Positions 27,590 through 35,951 of a stretch of 64,000 bases of DNA are shown piece after piece. How positions within the stretch are numbered: the first letter of the stretch is position 1; each line of letters starts with the position of its first letter. The stretch is from contig JBGALI010000011.1 in assembly GCA_044223975.1 (NCBI GenBank), positions 1 through 64,000 of the forward strand, in the 5' to 3' direction. The notes beneath the pieces were generated by a model. That model was not told the DNA's origin and did not search any database. It worked only from the letters and a program-made list of their open reading frames with translations. The position numbers and the translations under genes are program-made. This DNA is from CAZCPB01 sp044223975. GTDB lineage: Bacteria > Planctomycetota > Phycisphaerae > Phycisphaerales > UBA1924.

Positions 27590-28099
27590 ATGCTTGCGAG
27601 TTGGAGCAACTTTTTCACCCTGACCGGTTCGGCCGGGGCGACGCTCGTGGGCTTGCTGTTTGTTGTTGTCACGCTCAACACCCACTTGTCGACATCCCGC
27701 ACGCTGGACATCGCACGCGCGTCGATGACGCCGGCTTTGTACAGCTTTGCCGACGTGTTGTTCCAGGGCATGGTCGTGCAGGTGCCCTGGCGGTCCGATC
27801 GGCCCAGCGGCATTATTTTGGTCGTGCTGGGGATCGTCGGCCTCATTTATCGACTCAATAGGGTTCGTGTGCGGGGCAGGCTCCATCTCAGGGCCATTCA
27901 GGGGCCGGTCGACTGGATCTTCCACAACGCCGTTCCCGTCTCCGCCAGTGTCATCGTGCTCATCGGCGGCGCGGGCTTGATCGCCGGAGCGGCATTCTCT
28001 CCCTTCGCCGTTGCGGGTTCGAGCGCGCTCTTGCTGGTCTCCGGAATCTACCGGACCTGGGGCGAAACCTTGGCGCTGATCGGAACTCAGGACAAGTAG
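27590..28099 (+). CDS. Small integral membrane protein, unknown function
   Basis: A 169-residue protein with AGGAACG before the ATG. It has about four hydrophobic segments: residues 10-28, 72-90, 115-133 and 137-155. The N-terminus SWSNFFTLTGSAGATLVGLLFVV resembles many uncharacterised bacterial membrane proteins that start SxxxFFxxxGxAAATLxGLxFV. No catalytic motif is seen. The gene stands alone between the DUF1254/1214 and alcohol dehydrogenase genes. Confidence 0.75.
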   Translation: MLASWSNFFTLTGSAGATLVGLLFVVVTLNTHLSTSRTLDIARASMTPALYSFADVLFQGMVVQVPWRSDRPSGIILVVLGIVGLIYRLNRVRVRGRLHLRAIQGPVDWIFHNAVPVSASVIVLIGGAGLIAGAAFSPFAVAGSSALLLVSGIYRTWGETLALIGTQDK

Positions 28100-28330
28100 T
28101 AGTCAAGGTCACGCCGTCTCCGGCGGTCCAGCCGTTTCAGAACGGGTGGCGGTCATGGTCAGGGCTCAAAGGCGCCCCTCGCCAGCGCGAAGGCTCGCGC
28201 TCTCGGCCACGGCACGCGGCCGTCCGCGCGTGCCGGGATCCTTGACGAGTGGTGGCCCAGCTCCAAAGCAGGCGGGCGCGCGTCGCGGGCATACGATCGT
28301 CGCGTTTGAAACTGCACCAAGGAACTCCCG

Positions 28331-29377
28331 ATGCCCACCCGAGCCTTCGCCGCCCTGTCCGCCACCGCACCGCTGGGCCCGTTCACGATCGCAAGACGCG
28401 AACCCCTGCCGCGGGACGTCGAGATCGACATTCTTTTCTGCGGCGTTTGCCACTCTGACATTCACTTCGCTCGCAACGAGTGGGGCTTCTCGAGCTACCC
28501 CATGGTGCCCGGGCACGAAATCCTCGGGCGCGTGAAGCGCGTGGGGAAGGAAGTCACGAAGTTCAAGGCGGGCGATCTGGCGGCGGTCGGGTGCCTGGTT
28601 GATTCCTGCCGAACCTGCTCCAGCTGCAAGAGCGGTCTTGAGCAATTCTGCCTGGGCGGGCCGGTGTTCACGTACAACGGGGCGGACAAGCACTCGGGGG
28701 GCATGACGTTCGGCGGGTATTCCGAGAGCGTTGTTACCGATGAGGCCTTCGCGCTCAAGGTCCCCGCCAATCTCGACCCGGCCCGTGCCGCGCCGCTGCT
28801 GTGCGCGGGGATCACGACCTACTCGCCGCTGCGCAAGTGGGGGGCCGGGAAGGGCAAGAAGGTCGGCATCGTCGGGCTCGGCGGCCTGGGGCACATGGGC
28901 GTGAAGTTCGCGCGGGCGTTCGGGGCGCACACGGTGCTTTTCACCACCTCCGAAGGCAAGGTCGCCGACGGCAAGCGGCTGGGGGCCGACGAGGTCGTTA
29001 TCTCGAAGAACGCAGACCAGATGTCCAAGCACGCCGGTAGCTTCGACATGATCCTCGACACCGTCTCGGCGGATCACGATGTGAACGCGTACCTGGCCCT
29101 GCTGAAGCTCGACGCCACGCTGGTGATGGTGGGCGCCCCGCCCAACCCGCAGCCGATCAGCGTCTTCAGCCTGCTCATGCCGCGCCGCCAGCTGGCCGGT
29201 TCGCTGATCGGCGGCATCGCCGAGACGCAGGAGATGCTCGACTTCTGCGGCAAGCACAACGTCGTTTGCGACATCGAGCTCATCCGCATGCAGCAGATCA
29301 ACGAGGCCTACGAGCGCATGCTCCGAAGCGATGTGAAGTACCGCTTCGTGATCGACATGGCGTCGCTCAAGGGATGA
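28331..29377 (+). CDS. Zinc-dependent NAD(P) alcohol dehydrogenase, cinnamyl-alcohol/YahK type
   Basis: A 348-residue protein with AAGGAA seven bases before the ATG. The catalytic zinc site is CGVCHSD (Cys37, His41) and GHE near 66; the structural zinc loop is CLVDSCRTCSSCKSGLEQFC (about 92-112). The Rossmann motif GLGGLGHMGVKFAR lies near 178. Gly-Gly-Tyr-Ser-Glu, and TSEGK after the second beta strand, fit the NADPH-preferring aldehyde reductases of the YahK/Ahr group. It probably reduces aldehydes to alcohols in the cytoplasm. The size matches the family. A GC hairpin follows the stop. Confidence 0.92.
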   Translation: MPTRAFAALSATAPLGPFTIARREPLPRDVEIDILFCGVCHSDIHFARNEWGFSSYPMVPGHEILGRVKRVGKEVTKFKAGDLAAVGCLVDSCRTCSSCKSGLEQFCLGGPVFTYNGADKHSGGMTFGGYSESVVTDEAFALKVPANLDPARAAPLLCAGITTYSPLRKWGAGKGKKVGIVGLGGLGHMGVKFARAFGAHTVLFTTSEGKVADGKRLGADEVVISKNADQMSKHAGSFDMILDTVSADHDVNAYLALLKLDATLVMVGAPPNPQPISVFSLLMPRRQLAGSLIGGIAETQEMLDFCGKHNVVCDIELIRMQQINEAYERMLRSDVKYRFVIDMASLKG

Positions 29378-29388
29378 GCGGCGTCCCG

Positions 29389-29414
29389 GCCCGGCCCGTG
29401 CGTTCGGGCCGGGC
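29389..29414. terminator. GC hairpin between convergent genes
   Basis: GCCCGGCCCG (29389-29398), a six-base loop and CGGGCCGGGC (29405-29414) form a perfect ten-pair stem between the convergent dehydrogenase and TerB-like genes. There is no T run, so the termination role is inferred from position. Confidence 0.5.
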
Positions 29415-29461
29415 GTCCCGGCAATCCGTCGGAGCGTGAGAGGTGGGCCGCGGCCCGCGGG

Positions 29462-30034
29462 CTATTTGTGCGTCAGCGCCGTGGTGATCGCCTCGAGCAC
29501 GCGATGCTCGCCCGAGCTGACCTGGAAGAAGACACCCAGCAGCCCGCCGCTGGCCTCGGCGACCGCCTTGGCGTTCTTCAGCAAATCCTCGCGGAATGCC
29601 GCGAGTTCCTTGGGGTTGAGCACCTTGCAGAGTTCGGCCGCGAAGAGCCGCCACGCGGCCCGCGCGTCCTCGTTGGGTCCGCGGTGAAGCCACTCTTCGA
29701 GACGCTTGATGGCTTGGCTTTCGCGCGGCACGCCGAGCTTGACCGCGGCGTGGATGACCGCCTCGGCCTCCGCCTTGTCGAACGAGCCATCCGCCCACGC
29801 GATCTCCACGAGCGGGTAGAGCCGGAACACCGTCAGCATTTCCCCGCTGAGGCTGAGGTTGACGAGGCGGTCAAGGACCTGTTCGTTGGTGATCCCGCTG
29901 ACCTTGCTGAGTTCTTCCCGCGTGCGCTTGGCCTCAAAGACGCTGCGCAGCCGGTTCACCAGGTCCGCGTCCTTGTTGCGGAAGTACCCTTCTTCGTAGC
30001 TGCGGGCGCGGTCGGAGAATGCATCGGAAGGCAT
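29462..30034 (-). CDS. TerB-like tellurite-resistance-type protein
   Basis: A 190-residue protein with AGGAG about 11 bases before the ATG. Residues about 65-120 carry the TerB pattern: LYPLVEIAWADGSFDKAEAEAVIHAA, with the acidic D-G-x-x-D-x-x-E helix hairpin that binds metal in TerB folds. The N-terminus (DRARSYEEGYFRNKDADLV) is common among planctomycete stand-alone members. It is soluble and helical. The link to tellurite is by family name only; such proteins more often serve envelope stress. It follows the response-regulator gene on the same strand with a 170-base gap. Confidence 0.8.
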   Translation of the reverse strand: MPSDAFSDRARSYEEGYFRNKDADLVNRLRSVFEAKRTREELSKVSGITNEQVLDRLVNLSLSGEMLTVFRLYPLVEIAWADGSFDKAEAEAVIHAAVKLGVPRESQAIKRLEEWLHRGPNEDARAAWRLFAAELCKVLNPKELAAFREDLLKNAKAVAEASGGLLGVFFQVSSGEHRVLEAITTALTHK

Positions 30035-30204
30035 GGGGAATCTCGCTCCTGGCTCGGCGTCCCGCGGACGCAGGGTGCACGGCCGGCGTCAACGCACGCT
30101 GGTGCCGGGCCGGACATGGTAAACACGCAGCCGGACGGTCTCAATCGCGGCGGGCCGGTCCGGACCGACTTGGGCCGGCGCCCCGTCCGAGACGTGCCCT
30201 TGGG

Positions 30205-30972
30205 TTAGGCCTCCGCGAGCCCCTCGCGGATCGCAAACCGCATCAGGTCCGCCCGCGACCCGACCCCGAGCTTGCGCATCACCCGGTCCTGGTGGCCGTC
30301 GATCGTCTTGACGCTGCGCGAGAGCTCTCTGGCGATCTGCACGCGCGAAAGACCCTTGCCGATGAGGCGCAGCACCTCCACCTCGCGAGGGCTGAGGTGC
30401 TCGAGCGGCGTGTCGGGCGTCTGGCCACGCGTCGCGGCTGTCGGGCTGCCGTGCCACTGACCGCATCGCTCACGCACCTTGGGCCCCATGACGAAGGTCC
30501 CCTCTTTGCTGCGGGCCACCTCGTGCACGCCCGACACGATGTCCTCGAGGTCGTCGGCCTTGGCGAAGTAGCCCCAACCGCCGCACTTGTACGCCGCCGC
30601 GAGGTACCCGTCGCGCACGTGCGCGCTGAGGAACACGAACCTGGTGCGCGGGTGCGCGTGCCGCATGCGGTCGGCCATCTCGAACACATCGGGGCCGGGC
30701 ATCTCAATGTCCAGAAGCACCACGTCGGGCTTCAGGCGAGCAACGGTTTGGAGCAGATCCTCGGCCGAGGCCAGGCGCCCGACGATGCAGATCCGGCCGT
30801 CGACCGCGAACTGCGCCCTGAGCCCCTCAACGAGCACGGCGTGGTCATCCACGCACAGCACGCGCACCGCGCCGGTTGCGGCTGCCGGCGCCGAGGGTGG
30901 CGTCTGGCGCGGCGTGGCGCGTGCCGCGGCGCTCTCGGGCTTCGGATCGGCGTCGACGCGCGTCTTGGCCAT
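30205..30972 (-). CDS. NarL/FixJ-family response regulator
   Basis: A 255-residue protein. The receiver domain starts near residue 37 (VRVLCVDDHAVLVEGL) with phospho-acceptor Asp in VVLLDIEMPG. A switch Ser is in FVFLSAHV and the conserved Lys in GYFAKADDLEDI. The C-terminal LuxR-type helix-turn-helix reads LSPREVEVLRLIGKGLSRVQIA...KTIDGHQDRVMRKLGV. AGGAGG lies in the 19-base gap after the kinase gene, so the two form one operon and a cognate pair. The 36-residue Ala/Pro-rich N-terminal tail is unusual. Target genes are unknown; the stress-type genes divergent from the kinase are the obvious candidates. Confidence 0.93.
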   Translation of the reverse strand: MAKTRVDADPKPESAAARATPRQTPPSAPAAATGAVRVLCVDDHAVLVEGLRAQFAVDGRICIVGRLASAEDLLQTVARLKPDVVLLDIEMPGPDVFEMADRMRHAHPRTRFVFLSAHVRDGYLAAAYKCGGWGYFAKADDLEDIVSGVHEVARSKEGTFVMGPKVRERCGQWHGSPTAATRGQTPDTPLEHLSPREVEVLRLIGKGLSRVQIARELSRSVKTIDGHQDRVMRKLGVGSRADLMRFAIREGLAEA

Positions 30973-30991
30973 GTGAACGACGCCTCCTGAT

Positions 30992-32563
30992 TCATGGGGC
31001 GTGCATTGCGAGCTTCAACATCGCCCGCACCTCCGCGAGATCGCTCGGGTCCTTGATGATAAGGGGCGCGAGCGTCCTCCACGCCGCGGCCGCGGAAACC
31101 GGCGGATTCCCCAGCAGGACCAGGCTGGCCTTCGGGAACTTCGTGCGCCATCGCGCGGCCCGGGACGGGGGGACGGCGCGGGGGTCGAGCACCCACACGG
31201 CGGCCCGACCGGGCCCTCCGGCAACGGAGACCCGTGCGCCGGTCACCTCCAGAAAGTGCCGCACCACCGCGGCCACGCGCCCGTCCCTGATCGCGATCGC
31301 CGCTTCGGTCCGACGCGAGTGGCTCGCCGTCGCGCTCATCGCGGGCAGGACGATGACCACGGAAGTCCCCTTGCCCGGTTCGGACTGGAGTTCGATGGTG
31401 CCGCCGGCCTTGTCGACAACCCGGCGCACCATCGGCAACCCGAGCCCCGTTCCGAGCCCGCGCGGCTTGGTGGTGAAGAACATCTCGAACGCTCGGCGCT
31501 GAACCTCTTCGGGCATTCCCAGCCCGTTGTCCGTCACGGTCAGACGCACCCCGGCGCCGCCGTTCCAAGGCTCCGCCTTGATCACGACCCGACCCTGGAT
31601 GCGTTTGCGCGCGGCGGGGATCGCCTCGCCCGCGTTGACGATCAGGTTGAGCATCGCCTGCGTGAGCCGGTGCGGGGCAACAGCGACCTTGGGCAGGCCG
31701 GCGGGGATCGAGGTGGTCACGAGCACGTGGCGCGGCACGGCCTTGGAGAGAATGGCCCCGGTCTGCCGCCACCAGTGGTGCAGGTCCGTCGCCGATTCCA
31801 TGTTCTCGCGGTCCGGGTCCAGCGCCAGATAGTGCAGGCTGTCGGTGAGGTGCTGCAGGTACGAGATGCCGCGCCGTATCGCGACGATGTGGCGGCGTGC
31901 GTCGGGCTGTCGGAGGCCCGCGGCCAGCGCGTTGAGATGGGCCCGCACCGGGAACAGCACGTTGTTCATGTCGTGCCCAAGGCCGGCGCCGAGCGTGCCG
32001 ATCGACGCCATGCGATCGGCCATGCGCAGGCGCAGGTGGGCCAGTTGGAGTTCCTCCGATTGCCGGGCGAGCAACGCCTCGAGGCGCCCGTGCTCGCGCT
32101 CGTGCGCGGGGTCTCCGGGCTCGCGATCCGACAACGTGCGGATGACCCCGACGAAGATGGGCGATCGGAGCGAAGGAGACTCGGCCCGAGATACGCAGAT
32201 CTCGATCGGGATCCGTGCCCCGTTCTTCCGCACCGCCTCCACGCGCCGCGGCCGGTTGAGGATCGTGGCGTGACCCGTCCTCAGGTATCGCTCGATGTAC
32301 CCGCCGTGCGCCGCCCGATGCGGCTCGGGCATGAGCACGGACACGCTCTGGCCGATCAGCTCTGACGGCGTCCACCCGAAAACGCGGTGAACCGAGTTGC
32401 TCGCCGATTGAACAATGCCCGACGCGTCGATGGTGATGATCGGATCCATCGCGGCCGCCAACGCGGCGCGATCGCGAGAATCCGCGACGCCCCGCGACTT
32501 TCGTGCGGCCGCGCGAGGCCTTGAATCTCGCGCCCGCGAAGTTGGGGGACGTCGACCCGCCAT
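30992..32563 (-). CDS. PAS-domain sensor histidine kinase with degenerate C-terminal receiver-like domain
   Basis: A 523-residue protein. Residues about 30-150 form a PAS domain (DPIITIDASGIVQSASNSV...FGWTPSELIGQ), as in FixL-type kinases. Phosphorylated His lies in GAGLGHDMNNVLFPV (about 210). ATPase boxes are LNLIVNAGEAIP (N), VTDNGLGMPEE (G1), and GLGTGLGLPMVRRVV (G2). The last 110 residues look like a receiver fold (AAIAIRDGRVAAVVRHFLEV...VWVLDPRAV) with no clear acceptor Asp. No transmembrane segment is seen, so the signal is cytoplasmic, perhaps redox or a gas by analogy with FixL. The start has no strong ribosome-binding site. Confidence 0.9.
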   Translation of the reverse strand: MAGRRPPTSRARDSRPRAAARKSRGVADSRDRAALAAAMDPIITIDASGIVQSASNSVHRVFGWTPSELIGQSVSVLMPEPHRAAHGGYIERYLRTGHATILNRPRRVEAVRKNGARIPIEICVSRAESPSLRSPIFVGVIRTLSDREPGDPAHEREHGRLEALLARQSEELQLAHLRLRMADRMASIGTLGAGLGHDMNNVLFPVRAHLNALAAGLRQPDARRHIVAIRRGISYLQHLTDSLHYLALDPDRENMESATDLHHWWRQTGAILSKAVPRHVLVTTSIPAGLPKVAVAPHRLTQAMLNLIVNAGEAIPAARKRIQGRVVIKAEPWNGGAGVRLTVTDNGLGMPEEVQRRAFEMFFTTKPRGLGTGLGLPMVRRVVDKAGGTIELQSEPGKGTSVVIVLPAMSATASHSRRTEAAIAIRDGRVAAVVRHFLEVTGARVSVAGGPGRAAVWVLDPRAVPPSRAARWRTKFPKASLVLLGNPPVSAAAAWRTLAPLIIKDPSDLAEVRAMLKLAMHAP

Positions 32564-32710
32564 CTTGTGATTCTACGAGCGGGTGATCCACCCCGCGCCC
32601 GCCGTGACGGGGCCCTCCCCGATCAGGGAAGTTTCCGCGTGGAGGCCGGGCGGGCGCGGAGCGATGATGATCGCACCAGTAGTCGGCCCGAGCGGCGCAC
32701 GGAGGACGTG

Positions 32711-33112
32711 ATGCGAATCCTGATCCGACCCATGCTCGATCCCCGGCGCGAGATCGATCTGACCGAGGTGCTGGTGTCGGCCATCGCGGAGGAGTTGTGG
32801 CGCCACTACGGGGGGAATGAGCAGCTCAATTGGATCGAGGCGGAGATGCACCTGGACAATCTGGTCGGCGCGCCCGGGACGCGATCGATGGAATTGTTGG
32901 AGATCGGCGTGCCGCGGGGTGACACCGAGGAATGGAGAGAGAGAGGGGGAGACACGACCGGCGGGGCGCTCCCGCAAGGGAGGACGGCGTCGGGCGTGGT
33001 TGGGGAACGGCGTCCGCGACGTCGGTCGCCCGGCGGGAAGCCGCGCGGTCGCGGGCGCACTTCGAAGGCGGCGCGGCGCGCGACCAGGCGCGCCGCGCCG
33101 GCCGCGAGGTGA
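32711..33112 (+). CDS. Small protein with basic Arg/Lys-rich tail, unknown function
   Basis: A 133-residue protein; the ATG at 32711 is preceded by GGAGGA with a four-base gap. The first 65 residues are a compact acidic module (RREIDLTEVLVSAIAEELWRHYG). The rest is disordered and strongly basic (repeated R/K/P/G, ending in KAARRATRRAAPAAR), like histone-H1-type tails that could bind nucleic acid. I do not recognise a family. It is the first gene of a run of small stress-type genes divergent from the kinase. Confidence 0.65.
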   Translation: MRILIRPMLDPRREIDLTEVLVSAIAEELWRHYGGNEQLNWIEAEMHLDNLVGAPGTRSMELLEIGVPRGDTEEWRERGGDTTGGALPQGRTASGVVGERRPRRRSPGGKPRGRGRTSKAARRATRRAAPAAR

Positions 33113-33168
33113 CAGAGCAGGCCGGAGAGAGCGCCCACGGTCAAGACAACCCGGAAGGAGACCCGACG

Positions 33169-33639
33169 ATGCTGACCACGAGGACCGAGCTGCGAGCCAG
33201 GGGCGTGATGAGCCCCGACCCCGTGTGCGTGGAGCCCGCCACGACCATCAGGCAGTTGGCGCGAGTGTTCGAAGAGAACGAGATCTCGGGCGCTCCGGTG
33301 GTGGACCAGGAGGGGCACGTGGTGGGGGTGGTCTCAAAGTCGGACCTGATCCGTGCGTGCTCTGAAGGGACCGCCGATATCCCGCCAGCGTACCTCTTCG
33401 AGGTGCTCTCGGAGCAGGGCGACGAGGAGGAGACCAGCGAGGTGGTCCCCGAGCCGCTCGTGTGCGTCGAGGACTTCATGACCGAAGACCCGATCACCGT
33501 GTCGCCGGACCTGGGCGTGCTGGACGTGGCGAGGCTGATGTTCGAACGCCGCGTCCACCGGATCATCGTCGTGGACGACGATCGGTTCCCCATCGGGATC
33601 ATCACCACCATGGATGTTCTGGGGGCGATCACGCAATGA
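33169..33639 (+). CDS. CBS-domain pair protein
   Basis: A 156-residue protein; the ATG at 33169 has AAGGAG eight bases upstream. Two CBS motifs are seen: ARGVMSPDPVCVEPATTIRQLARVF...GAPVVDQEGHVVGVVSKSDLI (about 9-65) and DFMTEDPITVSPDLGVLDVARLMFERRVHRIIVVDD (about 105-150). Paired CBS domains bind adenine nucleotides and act as energy sensors. Proteins consisting only of the pair are common in stress clusters. It lies between the basic-tail gene and the DUF2934 gene. Confidence 0.92.
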   Translation: MLTTRTELRARGVMSPDPVCVEPATTIRQLARVFEENEISGAPVVDQEGHVVGVVSKSDLIRACSEGTADIPPAYLFEVLSEQGDEEETSEVVPEPLVCVEDFMTEDPITVSPDLGVLDVARLMFERRVHRIIVVDDDRFPIGIITTMDVLGAITQ

Positions 33640-33699
33640 ACCGGCTCATCGTCCCCGACGAACGGGCCCCGAAGCACCGTGAACCAAAAGGAGTTTGCC

Positions 33700-34014
33700 A
33701 TGAACACGATCACCATTCCCGTCCGCAAGAACGGGTCGCCCGCTGCGCATCCCGAGAAAACCGCACGGGCGCCCGCGCAGAGCCCCGCGCCTCCCTCTCG
33801 CACGAACCTCACGCTGACGGATGAAAGGATTCGCGTCCGGGCGTACGAGATTTATGAAGCCCGCCGGAACGGGGGGATTCTCGGCGATGATCGCTCGGAC
33901 TGGCTGCAGGCCGAGCGGGACGTCAACGGCGCGGCCGTGCCGCCGGCAAGGTCGGCGAGCGCACCTCCAGCAAACCCGGCGCGCGGGGAGGTATTGCTGC
34001 ACGGTGAAGGCTGA
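33700..34014 (+). CDS. DUF2934-domain protein
   Basis: A 104-residue protein; the ATG at 33700 has AAAAGGAG six bases upstream. After a Pro/Ala-rich N-terminal half, residues about 45-75 read RIRVRAYEIYEARRNGGILG then DDRSDWLQAERDV, the DUF2934 signature. The function is unknown. DUF2934 proteins often neighbour CBS, BON and stress genes, as here. Confidence 0.85.
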   Translation: MNTITIPVRKNGSPAAHPEKTARAPAQSPAPPSRTNLTLTDERIRVRAYEIYEARRNGGILGDDRSDWLQAERDVNGAAVPPARSASAPPANPARGEVLLHGEG

Positions 34015-34096
34015 CCGGGCAGGGAGGGGTGTCGGTCCCGGTCCCTTGATGTCACCCCGATCCAGGCCGGATCGGAGCCGAGAGAGGAGTCGACCC

Positions 34097-34564
34097 ATGC
34101 AGCCCATTCAGTGGTTCGTGACCGCCGACGCCCGGCGCGCGTCGCTTTTTTCCTGCCGCACGATCCCGCTCGGTCGTGTGCACGTCGACCGTGTCCGCCA
34201 TATCGAGAGCGAGTTCGAAGAGTCGGAGGACCAATTCCGACCGCCCGCGCCGCCGGGCGTGACGGCGGTTGATGCCGCGGAGACGCATCAGGAGGTGGAC
34301 CACCGTCCGGAGGAGTCCGACGCACGGTTCTCGCGCGACGTGGCCCGATGGCTGGGGCGCGCCGTCCGTGAGCTCGAGGTGGACCGTGTCACCGTGTTTG
34401 TGGCGCCGCGGTTTCTGAGCGCGCTGCGCGGATCGATCGGGGGCCTGGCGGTTCCCTTCGAACTGCGAGAGGGTGAGTTCACGCACCTTCGCGCCCACGA
34501 GTTGGCCGAGCACGCGACGGTGCTCAGCGCGCTCGAGTCATTCCACACCGTCGCGATCCGCTAG
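34097..34564 (+). CDS. Host-attachment/baeRF-like protein
   Basis: A 155-residue protein with GAGAGGAG before the ATG. The start, WFVTADARRASLFSCR, matches the N-terminal strand of bacterial eRF1-like (baeRF) and host-attachment proteins, whose members begin WVVVADxxRARLF. A central acidic region is followed by FSRDVARWLGRAVRELEVDRVTVFVAPRFLSALRG, also typical. Links to translation termination or ribosome rescue are predicted for the fold, not shown. It ends the plus-strand run of four small genes. Confidence 0.72.
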   Translation: MQPIQWFVTADARRASLFSCRTIPLGRVHVDRVRHIESEFEESEDQFRPPAPPGVTAVDAAETHQEVDHRPEESDARFSRDVARWLGRAVRELEVDRVTVFVAPRFLSALRGSIGGLAVPFELREGEFTHLRAHELAEHATVLSALESFHTVAIR

Positions 34565-35023
34565 GACCGCAGGAGTGGGCACAGTCGGGCCGGCGCCCGG
34601 AGTGGTGGGCCGGGCGCCGGATCGGCCCGCGGCCTCTCGAACGCGGGTCGCCACGCTCGGGTTCAGCGCTGCCGGCGGTTGTTTGCATCGCGAGTGCGGC
34701 GAGCCTAGCCACGACATCGTGCGCGTTGGATCGCTCACCCACACCGGCCGACGGTCGCGGGCCTGATCGCGCAGTGCTCCGCGGTGTCGGCCCGAGGGCG
34801 CGGATCTCCGTCCATCCTCAGAAGGCGTGACACGACCTTTCGGCCATACCACGCACTCTCTCTCCGGCCCCGATGGGCCACTCGTGTCAGCCGGGTCGGT
34901 TTGCGCGAAGTGCACGCGACGCACAATCCGACCCACCACCTTCGTCCGGGCCAGCCCAAGACATGAACCGAAGCTGCGCCCCCTGTCGGGCCTGCCCCGA
35001 CGCGCCATCGGACCCGCGCTCCC
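34565..35023. other. 459-base convergent gap with a strong GC hairpin
   Basis: No convincing gene. The perfect hairpin CCGGCGCCCGG (34590-34600) / CCGGGCGCCGG (34610-34620) stands 25 bases after the baeRF-like stop and could end that transcript, though no T run follows. The rest shows no promoter, repeat or RNA that I can identify. Confidence 0.5.
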
Positions 35024-35701
35024 TTAAGCGTACGGATCGACCGTGGTCCGGTCGTCGACGCGTCGAACTCCCGGGGAACCACCCGCGACGCGTTCGATCG
35101 CGTTCTTTTCTCCCCACGAACGCACCGTGCCCGTGAGCGTGACCACGCCCTCCTTTACCGAAACGCCCAGGTGCCGCGCTTCGCGCTCCGCGCGGCGTTC
35201 GATCGCCTCCTCGATCTGCGCCCTGATCTCACCGGCGTTGAGCGGTCGGGTGGCCACGGTGATCTGGTTGACAACGCCCCGGACGCCAGTCAGGCGGTGA
35301 ACCGCGCGCTCGGCGTCGGCACGCTGCGTCCACGTGTCCACCGTGCCCTGCAGGGTCACGGTCCCGTTGGCAACCGTCGTGGCGATGCGGTCGTCGGGCA
35401 CGAGCACGTCCCAGGTGAGCGCCCGGCGTGCCGCGTCGGCGATGTCCTCGTCGGTGCGCGTCCACCCGGTGGGGATGCGGACCTGCAGGTGGTCCACGAT
35501 GTCGAGCACGCCGTACACGCGGTGCGCCGCGTCGCGGGCCGCGAGCTTCTGCGGGTACGCGCCCACGCTCCCGGTCAGCGTCACGATGCCGTTGCGGACC
35601 TCGACCTCGACCTTGGATTCGTCCACCACGGCGTCCCACTTCAATTCGTTGAGCACGTCGGCCTTGATCTGCGGGTCGGATTTGATCGCGAGAACTGTCA
35701 T
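35024..35701 (-). CDS. Protein with three BON domains
   Basis: A 225-residue protein; the ATG at 35701 has AAGGAGG five bases upstream, which decides against the ATG at 35722. Three repeats of about 70 residues each contain the BON core: VRNGIVTLTGSVGAYPQKLAA (about 35), VANGTVTLQGTVDTWTQRAD (about 112) and VKEGVVTLTGTVRSWGEKN (about 190). There is no signal peptide, so unlike OsmY it is likely cytoplasmic. BON domains bind phospholipids or partner proteins and are stress-linked. It converges with the small-gene run and diverges from FGE. Confidence 0.92.
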   Translation of the reverse strand: MTVLAIKSDPQIKADVLNELKWDAVVDESKVEVEVRNGIVTLTGSVGAYPQKLAARDAAHRVYGVLDIVDHLQVRIPTGWTRTDEDIADAARRALTWDVLVPDDRIATTVANGTVTLQGTVDTWTQRADAERAVHRLTGVRGVVNQITVATRPLNAGEIRAQIEEAIERRAEREARHLGVSVKEGVVTLTGTVRSWGEKNAIERVAGGSPGVRRVDDRTTVDPYA

Positions 35702-35951
35702 GGCGACCTCCTTGTGGTCCAACCGCGCGCTCCCGAGCGCGACGGGCGATCACTGGCATGGTGGCGGTCCCGTGCGGCCGCTCCAACGGGGAAATTTCCG
35801 CGATCGGTGTGCACCGCCGCGCCGGGGAAAGCCAGTGACAGATCAACGCGTCGGCGAACGCGCGGCGCCGCGTGCCCCCTATCCGCCGGGCCGATCGCCT
35901 GCGTCCGGACGGTTCCCCGCCCGCCTCATGATCTGGTAGTGTGAAACGAGC

